Under the pieces are notes generated by a model. It saw only the letters and a list, made by a program, of their open reading frames with translations, was not told the origin of the DNA and ran no database searches. This document shows positions 42,614 to 52,447 of a DNA stretch of 64,000 nucleotides, one piece after another. Location of the stretch: contig OX123190.2 in assembly GCA_944739405.2 (NCBI GenBank), positions 86,681,086 to 86,745,085 on the forward strand, read 5' to 3'. Source of the DNA: Euclidia mi (taxonomy: Eukaryota; Arthropoda; Insecta; Lepidoptera; Erebidae). Numbering within the stretch: position 1 is the first letter of the stretch; each line of letters starts with the position of its first letter. The position numbers and the translations under genes were made by a program.

Positions 42614-45540
42614 ATGGATAATTATTCGGATGACGATGCATGTCTGTCTGCTTATGATACAGCTGACTCTGACTTAAGTGATAATAACAGTTTTTGTTCC
42701 GCTGATGGCAATTTGGGTGACTGCTTGCGACAATCCTTCGTTGCTCAGCAATCCCAGCCATGGCTAAATGTTTGCCACATAAATTCGCAAAGTATACCCA
42801 GCCATCACAACGACTTACTGGAGACATTTTCCGATATTAATGTACACGCCGTCCTGATTTCGGAGAGTTGGCTAAAACCTGAACTTCTTTCTACATCTTA
42901 CTCTCTACCCGGCTTCATTTTAATACGGAATGACCGTGTCGGTAAGAGAGGGGGTGGTGTCGCTATTTATCTCTGCAGTGCCGTTCCATTCAAAATTATT
43001 GAGTCATCACCGGCTTCTTCACCTGCAGAATATCTTTTTCTCGAAATTGACGTCAAAGGGGCTAAAGCCGTTCTTGGCGTTGTCTATTGTCCACCGACTC
43101 TCGATTATTTCTCCAGTATCGAGCCGATACTGGAATCTTTAGGGTCAGAGTATGAACATCACATTATCATGGGCGACTTCAATACCAATCTCCTTTCTCC
43201 CCAATCCAGCCGTTCCCGTAAACTCCTTGAAATAATTGAGTCAGCCAACCTCCACATTCTGCCACTACAACCCACTCACCACAACAATGATGGGGAGGAT
43301 ACCTGGCTCGACTTAATTATTACATCTTCTCCTGCCCTAGTTTCCTTGCACGGACAATTTCCTGCTCCCGGCTTTTCCCGTCACCCCCCAAATCCTCGCC
43401 TAAAGTTCTGCACAGGCGTTGTTTTGGTCGTATGAATTTTGTCAAACTCTGTGAAGATGCGGCTAATATTAACTGGGAAGCTATGGAATGTTCATCGACA
43501 ATTGACGAAAAGGTTCGTATTTTTAATAGTAATGTTTGCCAACTCTATGATGTCCATGCCCCTATAAGGAAGGTGAAATTAAAGCGCCCACCGGCACCCT
43601 GGATTACGAGGGGTGTGCGAATGGCCATGAGGCGCAGGGACCGAGCTTTCCGGAACTATAAGAAGGATCGCTGCGACAATACCTGGAACCTTTTCAAGTC
43701 TGCAAGGAATCGGTGCAATCAGATGGTACGCAACGTTAAACGCCAATACATTCTGCATAATATTTCTTACTCATCCCCTGCCGATATCTGGAAGTTTCTT
43801 GGAACTTTAGGTATCGGCAAACAGCGACGTGTTAGCTGTCTTGGGACACTCAGTCTGGATGACATCAATACTCATTTCACAACCACCACCACATTGGATC
43901 ACCAGACTGAGTGTCTCACAGTAAACTACTTAGCTTGTTTAACACGACCCAAAATAGATTCTTTTCATTTTTCTCCACTAACCCCGGATGAGATCAAGAA
44001 GATACTCCTCTCTATAAAGTCTAATGCAGTGGGATGCGACAACATTAGCCGTCGCATGATCACTACTATCCTAGACCAACTCCTTCTAGCCATCTCGCAT
44101 ATCATTAACTTTTCTCTTACTTCTGGCACCTTTCCAGCCCTGTGGCGTAAAGCTTATGTTATTCCTTTGCCCAAAATCCATAACCCTTCTCACCCGGATC
44201 ACTTTCGTCCCATCTCTATTCTTCCTTTCTTGTCCAAAGTCCTAGAGTCCTGTGTCCAGAGGCAATTGTCTAGATTTGTCTACACAAATAACTTATTAAG
44301 CCCCTACCAATCTGGTTTTAGGCCTGGACACAGTACTACAACCGCCCTCCTCAAAGTGACTGGCGATATTAGGGAAGGCATGGAGAACACCAAAGTCACT
44401 GTGCTGGCTTTGGTTGATTTTTCGAATGCCTTTAATACCGTCAGTCACGATGTCCTGCTATCCCTCCTTACCCACCTTATGATCTCATCCGAAGCTCTGG
44501 ATTGGTTCTCAAGTTATCTTCGAGGACGCCAGCAGTCTGCCCGCCTCGACGACTTATCATCGAAGTGGCGTGACAATGGCTCTGGTGTTCCTCAAGGCGG
44601 TATTCTTTCTCCTTTATTATTTTCTATGTTTATTAATCTCCTAGCTCACAATCTTCAATGCGCTTATCATCTGTACGCCGATGACTTGCAGATATACTCT
44701 CAGGCATCTGTTGAGGATGTCTCAACAGCAATTCACGAGGTTAACAGGGATCTAAGCGCCATAAAGAACTGGTCACACAAGTTTGGTTTGTCCGTAAACC
44801 CCAGCAAATGCCAAGCAATCTTAATTGGTAGTCAATGGGCTATTAAAAGATTAGACCTCTCAACTTTACCATCATTAGTCTATGACAGCAACATAATAGA
44901 AATGTGCCCAGTTGTCAAAAACCTTGGCGTACACTTAGACTGCACGTTAAGCTGGCGAAACCAAGTCACTGAAACCAGCAAAAAGGTTACTGGTACTCTA
45001 CGTGCTATCAATCGATTAAGAAACTTCCTTCCACCCAAAACCAAGACAATGCTTGTGCAAACTTTGGTATTTCCCCTGATCGACTATGGTGATGTATGTT
45101 ACTATGACCTGAATGCAGATCTTCTTAACAAACTTGACCGTCTTCTCAATAACTGCATTCGATTTATTTTCAATCTTCGCAAGTATGACCACGTGTCTAC
45201 TTATCGTTCCCAGTTGAAGTGGCTTCCTATTCGTCAAAGACGCAGTCTGCGTGCTCTCACTACTCTCTATTCTATCCTCATGTCTCCCAATACTCCTGAA
45301 TATTTAAGTTCTTACTTCCAGTACTTAAGCAGCAACCACAATCGTGACCTTCGCTCATCTAATAACCTTCTCCTTCTTTGTCCTTCTCACAGATCTTCTT
45401 TCATCCACTCTTCTTTTCCTACCCAAGCTATTCTTCTCTGGAATGACCTTCCTCTCGAAATCAGGACGGCCACTAATAAGTATTGTTTTAAGAGAAGGGT
45501 AAAGCAGCTATTATTGGCTAAGTTAGCAGAACTATCGTAA
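42614..45540 (+). pseudogene. LINE ORF2: endonuclease plus reverse transcriptase, frameshifted
   Basis: From ATG 42614 the first part (273 codons) is an APE-type endonuclease: VCHINSQSI, LISESWL (catalytic Glu), GGGVAIYL, VYCPP, MGDFN and TWLDLIIT. Near 43390, just after FSRH, a small deletion shifts the frame and removes the end of the endonuclease. The RT part continues in the next frame (open from before 43432 to 45540, 702 codons from its first ATG) with PWITRGVRMAM linker, KSNAVGCDNIS, HFRPISILPF, VDFSNAFNTVSHDV, GVPQGGILSPLLF, LYADDLQIYS (ADD intact) and a C-terminal domain ending LAKLAELS. One lesion separates it from a complete ORF. Confidence 0.85.
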
Positions 45541-45709
45541 CATTTATAATTATATATTTTATGTATTGGTATATATTTATTACTTGGGTATATATTTATT
45601 TATATATGTACATATAATATGTATGTGTATGTAGGTATATATATGTATATATGCATCATTACTGTGATTTTATTGTATGTAATATGTGTCCATAATGTCT
45701 ATTAAATAA

Positions 45710-45712
<3 letters not shown>

Positions 45713-45751
<39 letters not shown>
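45713..45751. repeat. (TA)n microsatellite
   Basis: About 18 TA units at the LINE 3' end. Confidence 0.95.
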
Positions 45752-45753
<2 letters not shown>

Positions 45754-45784
45754 AAACAACCTGTTAGAATACACCTACTATTAA

Positions 45785-45895
45785 TCTCTGCACCACTCTA
45801 AGGTAGACTGGCAGAAAATGCCTAAGGCATTAAGTCCACCTATATACGTTAAGTGTATAAAGCTAATAAATAAAATAAATAAATAAAATAAATAT
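45785..45895 (+). mobile_element. Another LINE 3' tail fragment
   Basis: GAAAATGCCTAAGGCATTAA and AAGTCCACCTATATACG followed by (AATAAAAT)n-like A-rich tail. I recall this motif from insect LINE 3' UTRs. No coding part. Confidence 0.5.
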
Positions 45896-45942
45896 ATTTA
45901 CACTTTTTAGTGTTTCACTCCCACGAAGTTATAACAATGTTT

Positions 45943-46160
45943 CCATCATCATCATCATCGGCCCTGTATATAAACTGTCCCACAGCTAGGCACGGGCCTC
46001 CTCTCACCATGAGAAGGGTAAGCCCATAGTCCACCACGCTGGCCCAGTGCGGGCTGGAAGCACTTCACATGTCTTTCGAGAACATTATGGAGAACTCTCA
46101 GACATGCAGGTTTCCTCACGATTTTTTCCTTCACCGTTTAGCAAGCGACAATTAAAAATG
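45943..46160 (-). mobile_element. SINE-D 3' part
   Basis: Plus strand (CAT)n then GGGCCTCCTCTCACCATGAG and CATGCAGGTTTCCTCACGAT, mirroring 61040-61270. Head missing. Confidence 0.7.
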
Positions 46161-46597
46161 TTTACTTATTAAATAATATCGCATAGTGATATATGTGAAC
46201 AAGCATTTGTTTCAAGATGAGGTCGAAAGTATATTTGGTTCTGAAACTGATGAAAGGAATCCGCATTGGATAGTTTGCACATTCAACTTACAAATGTTCA
46301 TCTAGTCTTCATCGGAGCTATATGTATGTGCTAATGAATTCTTGATTTCAGTTTGACATTAAGCACACAGTGAAAAAATAGGTGTTATGTAGTAAGTTGT
46401 GGTATGTTCGTATGTTGCGTTCGTCGATTGCGTGTTAGTCTGAGTACGATGTCCGATGATTGGTGACACGAGTTCACCTTAGACATGGCCCAGTTTTGTG
46501 TCAGACGTTGCCGCCATTGGTCTAGTTTATTTAGACCACATACAAGATATCACTCAAATAGCAGTGAAGATATTAATAAACCACACCGAGTGTCGTG
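46161..46597. other. Unannotated
   Basis: No feature recognised. Confidence 0.35.
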
Positions 46598-46682
46598 ACA
46601 TATCATAACATGGCAAAACGTGGGTGTGATATTACACCTCTGCCTACCTCTTACGGGATACAAGCGTGAGTCTATAAAAAAA
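46598..46682 (+). mobile_element. SINE-B 3' fragment
   Basis: ACACCTCTGCCTACCTCTTA and AAGCGTGAGTCTATAAA tail only. Confidence 0.6.
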
Positions 46683-47054
46683 AGAAAACGAGTGTTGTGT
46701 AAGTTTGCCGAAAAAAGGAGTATAATGTAAGCTAGCAAAGCGTTCTCTGAAAATATAATATTAAAAAATAATTCACAGATTACAAATGCTTTCAACAAGT
46801 GCGTTGTGTGACAATAAAAGAAAATATCGTGAGAATTACGGCTCTTATCTTACTTTACGTATCACAGTTTTACTCTCGAAGCATATTCGTCCCCTATATC
46901 GACGTCGACTAACATAACTTTACACATATAGCCAAACATTTGTAGTACATGTGTGTTGCAACACAAATGTTGGATATTGTCATGTGCCTCGACACATCGG
47001 TCCCTGCGACCGACGCGTCTCGTAAATAACAACTCGCGTGCCAATTCATATCTA
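46683..47054. other. Unannotated
   Basis: No feature recognised. Confidence 0.35.
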
Positions 47055-47057
47055 TTA

Positions 47058-47312
47058 GGCTGGTTTCAGAGAAACGCGCGGCACGCGCCGTCGGCCAGCG
47101 CGTCTCAACAGCGCCTTTGGCGCGCGGACCACTGTGAAACGAGTTCGCGATTCTCATTGCAATGTATGAAGCTTCGGCAGCCCGGCCGGCGCGCGCGTCT
47201 CACACGCGGCGCGTTTGAACTGCGTGACTGTGAAAGCTACTACTAATCTAGTGTAATTGTAAGCGCGCGCGTGTGGCCGGCGCCGGTCAAACGCGTGACT
47301 CTGAAACCAGCC
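47058..47312. mobile_element. GC-rich MITE, TSD TTA
   Basis: 255 bp, ends GGCTGGTTTCAGAG at 47058 and its mirror to 47312, TTA at 47055-47057 and 47313-47315. The interior is full of GCGCGC words. PIF/Harbinger-type TSD. Confidence 0.85.
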
Positions 47313-47315
47313 TTA

Positions 47316-48264
47316 CCTCCACAAGAACGCTTGTTCACTGTTCAGCCTAATTCTATGTGATCCATGCCGAGCGATACGCATTGTGATGTAGTTTACAAAA
47401 TGTCAGTATTTGTTGCCAAAACATATTTTTGGAGTAAGTTTTTATTAGATTTACTTACGAAAATACCATCGTTTGTTCCTTAAATCTGGTAAATAGTAAA
47501 TGAAATATTTAACTATCTATCAATGTATTAATTCCTACGTATAATCCTTGTAGTAGTATTGCCTCTTCTTTAGTCTGTCTCAATTGAAAGTGAGTTTTCA
47601 AAAGGTGAAAAATGTTTTGTCGGACGATAGCTTGTAATTTATAACTTTACATAAGAACTGCATCGAGGTAACACAGATCGAATATACGACCAAGTATTTA
47701 AATTACGCTGTAAGTACTACATAACATATCGTAATTATATGGATAATAAACTAAATTTATGGCGTGTAAATCCAATTGATTGCATTTGAGTGCAATGCAT
47801 TGTAAATTACGTAATTATATATATGAATCAACCGCTACGTCCACGTGCAATGACGAGCCAGAATTCAGGCGCTATTATTTTAATCCGGTGCCAAATTTTT
47901 AACGCAGCACCAATTTACCAGCAAAGCTATAAATCGTATCATTATCTCTTAATCCGAACAATAAAAGCACCTTTACACTGCGGTTAATTCAGTATAGGCT
48001 TTGATTTGATCGCATTTGTAGTGCAGACGTCGCTGTAACTCGGCATACTTTTGCGTTGTCGCAGCCTTTTCTCTGCAGTAAATTAAACGTGATAATGTCA
48101 TAAAATTTGTTTGTTTATGCATCTCTAGGCAAACCGACTGGAAAATTATTTTAAATTATATTTCAGGATAGGTATATACCACGTATCTTTGTTTCGAGTA
48201 ACCGATATTTCGGCACTATTGCAAGCGCCATCATCATGGATGTAGTGTACCGATGTGTAAAAAT
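47316..48264. other. Unannotated
   Basis: AT-rich, no feature recognised. A (CATA)n run near 48268 belongs to the RTE relic that follows. Confidence 0.35.
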
Positions 48265-48700
48265 TACATACATACATACATGTACTTACGCCTTTTTCCC
48301 GTCATTGTAGGAAGATACAAGAGATCGCCACTTGCTTCTATCCTTACAAACCTCACTCGCTTCCTCTACACTCATTTCTCTTTTCATACATGCTCGCCGG
48401 TTTCGGGTACTTCGGACCTTGCCGTATTTAGGACGTCCCCAATTAGGTCGAGGAATGTCCGACGAGGTCTGCTGCGACCGACTTGCCCACACACATTTGC
48501 CTAATAGATCTGATTCGTCATTCTTTGTTCATTCATTTGCTCCACGTATCCAAACTACTTCAGCATTCCTGTCTCAATCCTAGTCACGACATCTTCTTTC
48601 GGACCACTGTTCTCTCATATTATCACATTTGGAATTCTATCAATCAGTCTCATTCTACACATACTACGCAGTGATCGCATCTCAACTGCGTTAATTCTGA

Positions 48701-49529
48701 TTACGTTGATACGTCAGTCCAAAGTTTCGCGTCAGCAGTTTTGTCGCCGCGGAATGTTGTGACTGCTGAGTGCGCTACCCGAGCGCCGCGCAGCCCTGCC
48801 CCCGTCCCCGCGGCTCCCTCTATCGCCGCGCGACCTAAAAAAGACGAGGCGCAGCGAGTAATTGCTAGCACCCCTGCTGCTACTAAGAAGTTTATGCCGG
48901 AGAAGGCATCGAGGAACGAGGTAGCTGATGATGGTTTTGTGACGGTGCAGAAAAAGAAGCGTCGTCAGAAAACCGTCAAGAACTGCTGCGGCACGGCTCC
49001 TGTGGAGCCTGGTGCAAACCTGCGCGCCGCCGCACCGAATACACCCGTGTACATCTCTCGCCTGCACTACACCACGACGGCCGGGGACATCGCAGAGTAC
49101 GTACTTCAAAAGGCCAAGTACATGCCGAGAGTGCAATTGCTGGAGTCGCGCCGTAATGTCAACTTCAAGGCGTTTGTGGTGCGGATCCCGACCTGCTATC
49201 TACATGTCGTCATGAAGGAGGACTTTTGGCCGAACGGTGTGGTGTTCCGTCGCTTCCGCGGACAAGTGCCACACGAACGCACAGCATCATCGTGCAAGTT
49301 TTTTTAACATAGTTCATAAGTATACTTACTAACAAAAATTGTATATTGTATGTACGTTTATTCTGTAAGATATATATCATAATTAAAAATATGTATGTCA
49401 ATCCATTGTCTAGTACCCATAGCACAAGCTCTGCTTAGTTTGGGACTAGATGGTGTTGCTTGTATTATATTGTGTCTATATTTATACTTATATAAATAAA
49501 AATAAACTTGAAACTAAACTTGAAACTTG
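48701..49529 (+). mobile_element. ORF1-only LINE derivative (HAL1-like)
   Basis: Inserted in the RTE relic with an 8-bp TSD AATTCTRA (48693-48700 and 49530-49537, one mismatch). It contains only an ORF1-type reading frame, then a 3' end with AGCTCTGCTTAGTTTGGGAC and an AAACTTGAAAC repeat tail. No RT or endonuclease. The tail equals that of SINE-A. Confidence 0.7.
48741..49307 (+). CDS. LINE ORF1-type protein, N-terminus incomplete
   Basis: 188 open codons without an in-frame ATG near the start (first codon counted is TTG), so the beginning is probably lost to 5' truncation. A Pro/Ala-rich region is followed by DGFVTVQKKKRRQKTVKN, a basic linker. From about residue 100 comes VYISRLHYTTTAGDIAEYV, ESRRNVNFKAFVVRIP, EDFWPNGVVFRRFRG and a Cys-containing end CKFF. 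The second half recalls a ferredoxin-like or RRM-like RNA-binding fold known from ORF1 proteins of insect CR1-type LINEs. The ORF has no internal stop and is followed directly by the 3' tail. Confidence 0.6.
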   Translation: MSPRNVVTAECATRAPRSPAPVPAAPSIAARPKKDEAQRVIASTPAATKKFMPEKASRNEVADDGFVTVQKKKRRQKTVKNCCGTAPVEPGANLRAAAPNTPVYISRLHYTTTAGDIAEYVLQKAKYMPRVQLLESRRNVNFKAFVVRIPTCYLHVVMKEDFWPNGVVFRRFRGQVPHERTASSCKFF

Positions 49530-49625
49530 AATTCTAATTTCATGCTTTTTCTGCCATACCCAACTCTCACTTCCATACATCAACGTGAGGACAAGCACTC
49601 CATTATGAACCGCCAATCGTGTAAA

Positions 49626-50060
49626 AATTAAATCACTATAAATGACTATATCGACTACAGAATGGTTATCAATTCAATTCTAGGTATATTTTTTTAAGTG
49701 TATATGGTATACTTTTTCTAGGTGAACCGAATTTGATGATGGCTCTTTTTTAATACTAATGCTTCTCGTGACGTGTGGTCGAATTAAAATTTGGTGAAGA
49801 TCTGCCTAACATAAGGCGTTTTTGTTTTATGTATTTTGAGGAGTTTTTGAAGTCAGTTTCTTTTATACCATACATTCTTTACGCTGCGCTTTCACTTTCA
49901 TCGAAGGCCTACGCCAGAAACGCGATAGTATGAAAGGGCTTTTATTTAAACAATAAGACTAAACTCTAAGTGCTACAATGGAAAAACGCTCGTCTAAAGA
50001 GGCCCTTGTTGAGCGGGCATTTAGTGCGGAACCGATTAATTCTTTATTAGTTGTGCGACA
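49626..50060. other. Unannotated
   Basis: No feature recognised. Confidence 0.35.
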
Positions 50061-50119
50061 CACGGGCGCAGTGTTTAATCACCACACTTTACGTGTGGTG
50101 ATTAAACACTGCGCCCGTG
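50061..50119. repeat. Perfect 27-bp hairpin
   Basis: 50061-50087 is the exact reverse complement of 50093-50119, with loop TTTAC. The right arm is the start of the 246-bp direct repeat. Confidence 0.95.
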
Positions 50120-50338
50120 CACGCTGGCACTGAATACCTGTTAAGCTGGTTTCAGAGTCACGCCGGCGAGCGGCGCTGTCCAGACGCGCGGGCTTAGAAT
50201 TACACTGGTATAGTAGTAGCGTTTCACTGTCACACAGTTCAAACGCGCCGCGAGTGACACACGCGCTGCCGTCGGCCGGCGCTGCCAAAACGCGCGCCGC
50301 CTGAGCTCCTCTACGTGAAACACGTGATACTAAAATTC
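50093..50338 (+). repeat. 246-bp direct repeat, copy 1
   Basis: Matches 51742-51987 with two visible substitutions. Includes the left part of a TTA-flanked GC-rich MITE (from 50144), cut off at 50338. Confidence 0.9.
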
Positions 50339-51734
50339 ACAGCTCCATTAGCTTCACATCCTGTCATCTATGCACCGTGCCTTGCACTGAAGGCGAATTT
50401 CATATTGATGTATTGGCATATACCGCCCGTACCTAAACGCCAACTATCTGGCAGGCCGACGCTGTATAGAACAAAGCAATGTGGATTTTAGAGTCAAAAT
50501 ACATAAGACATTTTAGACGTTCAATATCTAGAGAGACATGACTGTCGTCAGATATGCCTATATAGGTATAACTCAAAGACAGCAATAGCCTAATGGAGAT
50601 ACCTATAGACTACCATGCAGAGGGTATTGGACTCGAATCTATGGTGCGAATCAATGACTTTTCGTGCGTATCGCATTGTTAATTATTGCTTACCCCATGC
50701 CTCGGAGAGCACGTCAAGCCGTCAGTCCCGGCTGTCATGAAGATCTTTGACAGTCAATACAGGGAGCAAGTACATTTGAATAAACTGACACTAATTTAAA
50801 TCATGGCAAATCGCTATCCCCTTGCGTTGCAGAGGTCAGGGTTGCTCTGTGGAAAAGCTAATATTCAGTCAAATCCAGTGAGGCTGGTAAGCGGATCTCG
50901 GGTTGCAACTGGGATAGCGCGAGGAGGACCTATTTTATTTTTTAGTTATATTCGTCAAACGACCAGACGAATCGCCTGACGGTAAGCAATTACCGCCGCC
51001 CATGCCGCTCCTTGGAGTTGGGAAAAGGGATAGGAGGAGTGGGATGAGGGAGAAGGAATAGGGTATGGGGACCTCCGGCACTCTCACTCACCGAATGAAA
51101 CGCAAAAGTTTAGGTACTGTTACTTTACGTCGATTTTCTGTGAGAGGGTAGTACTTCCCCGGTCGAGCCGGCCCATTCATGCTGAAATCAACAAGGTTCT
51201 ATTAGACCTGTGCCATGCCTGTATTATGCCTATTAGACCTGTAGACCTATTTATAACTTAAAGCGTAATTTCTAAACTGTTAGACACTAGGCATATTGAA
51301 TACTAATAGCTTAATTAATTAATATTATTTTTATAAATGTTATATTTTTAAAACATGTTGTTTTACTCTTGTATACAGAAAATTTTATCATTTTACACTT
51401 AGATAGGATAAACATAGAAAATTAACGAGAAACTTTGTACATAAATTGCGACTGTTCAGCTTATTTATTTGTGCTCCAGCATAAATTATATATTTTATTA
51501 TTATTTATTTATTTTATTTAAAAAAAGACAACTCCCACATTAGGACTAACGGACACAATGAACACCCAGACTCGATACAACAATTTGTGAACTACACAAA
51601 GTGTTGTCTCGTGTGGGAATCGAACCCACAACACTCGGAGCAGTGTCAAGCGGCGAGGCGGCCGCTTAAACCACTACGCCAACCGTGCAGACAAAGATAT
51701 GTCAGGAACGTTGTAAATGCGGTCCGTAGTCTCT
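50339..51734 (+). repeat. Inverted-duplication arm A (1.4 kb)
   Basis: Matches the reverse complement of 57564-58971 end to end with a handful of substitutions and one indel of about 12 bp (near 51430). It is a mosaic of a SINE-E-like part (about 50590-50790), a dispersed CGCCTGACGGTAAGCAATTA repeat (about 50930-51170), AT-rich DNA and a SINE-F (51495-51691). It lies between the two 246-bp direct repeats. Confidence 0.9.
51495..51691 (-). mobile_element. SINE-F in arm A
   Basis: Minus strand head GGTTGGCGTAGTGGTTTAAG with B box GGTTCGATTCC and an A-rich end (AAATAAAATAAATAAAT). Confidence 0.75.
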
Positions 51735-51741
51735 ACGTAAA

Positions 51742-51987
51742 GTGTGGTGATTAAACACTGCGCCCGTGCACGCTGGCACTGAGTACCTGTTAGGCTGGTT
51801 TCAGAGTCACGCCGGCGAGCGGCGCTGTCCAGACGCGCGGGCTTAGAATTACACTGGTATAGTAGTAGCGTTTCACTGTCACACAGTTCAAACGCGCCGC
51901 GAGTGACACACGCGCTGCCGTCGGCCGGCGCTGCCAAAACGCGCGCCGCCTGAGCTCCTCTACGTGAAACACGTGATACTAAAATTC
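51742..51987 (+). repeat. 246-bp direct repeat, copy 2
   Basis: See copy 1. Here the MITE continues past 51987 to the LINE insertion. Confidence 0.9.
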
Positions 51988-52447
51988 GTTTCAGTGTTCC
52001 GCATGTCATGCGCGCGCTGTTGAGCGCGCTGGCCAAACTCAAACTCAAACTCAAACTCAAATATGTTTATTTCCATAAAAATGTTTAAATTTTTTGGACA
52101 CGTCAGAAAGTCATACAAATAAAAAAATAAATAAAAAGTAACTTTAAATGCATATTAACATAGTTGAGCATTGAAAAAAATGCCTGTTCAGAAAGTAGAG
52201 CCTCGTGAGAAGAATCAGGCAAGAAACTCCGGGCCACTCTTTTCTACGTCTTGATTTAAAAACTTAGTAACTACATTGAATTTTTCATAAGTATATGAGC
52301 TGGTGTGTCTATAATGTTGTTGTCAATTAATAAGGCTTTTTTAATAATAATATAAAAGTACTTACTAGCATAATATAGACACAATAACTCACACTCACAT
52401 GAAACTTAACACTAATCAAACATAAGTAGCCTGTGTGACCGAGCAAA

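Larger units (their letters stand above)
41330..45750 (+). mobile_element. Near-complete two-ORF LINE (CR1/L2-like)
   Basis: ORF1 (41416-42153), 460-bp spacer, ORF2 with endonuclease and RT (42614-45540, one frameshift), AT-rich 3' UTR and a TAAATAAATAAA run leading into (TA)n. 5' end not defined. Confidence 0.8.
48265..49625 (-). pseudogene. RTE LINE relic split by an ORF1-only element
   Basis: 48265-48700 and 49538-49625 align, minus strand, with the RTE C-terminal coding region and tail of 59.2-60.9 kb (for example CGACCTAATTGGGGACGTCC and TCTGCCATACCCAACTCTCA, plus strand). It is strongly diverged with many frame breaks. An 829-bp element interrupts it. Confidence 0.7.
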
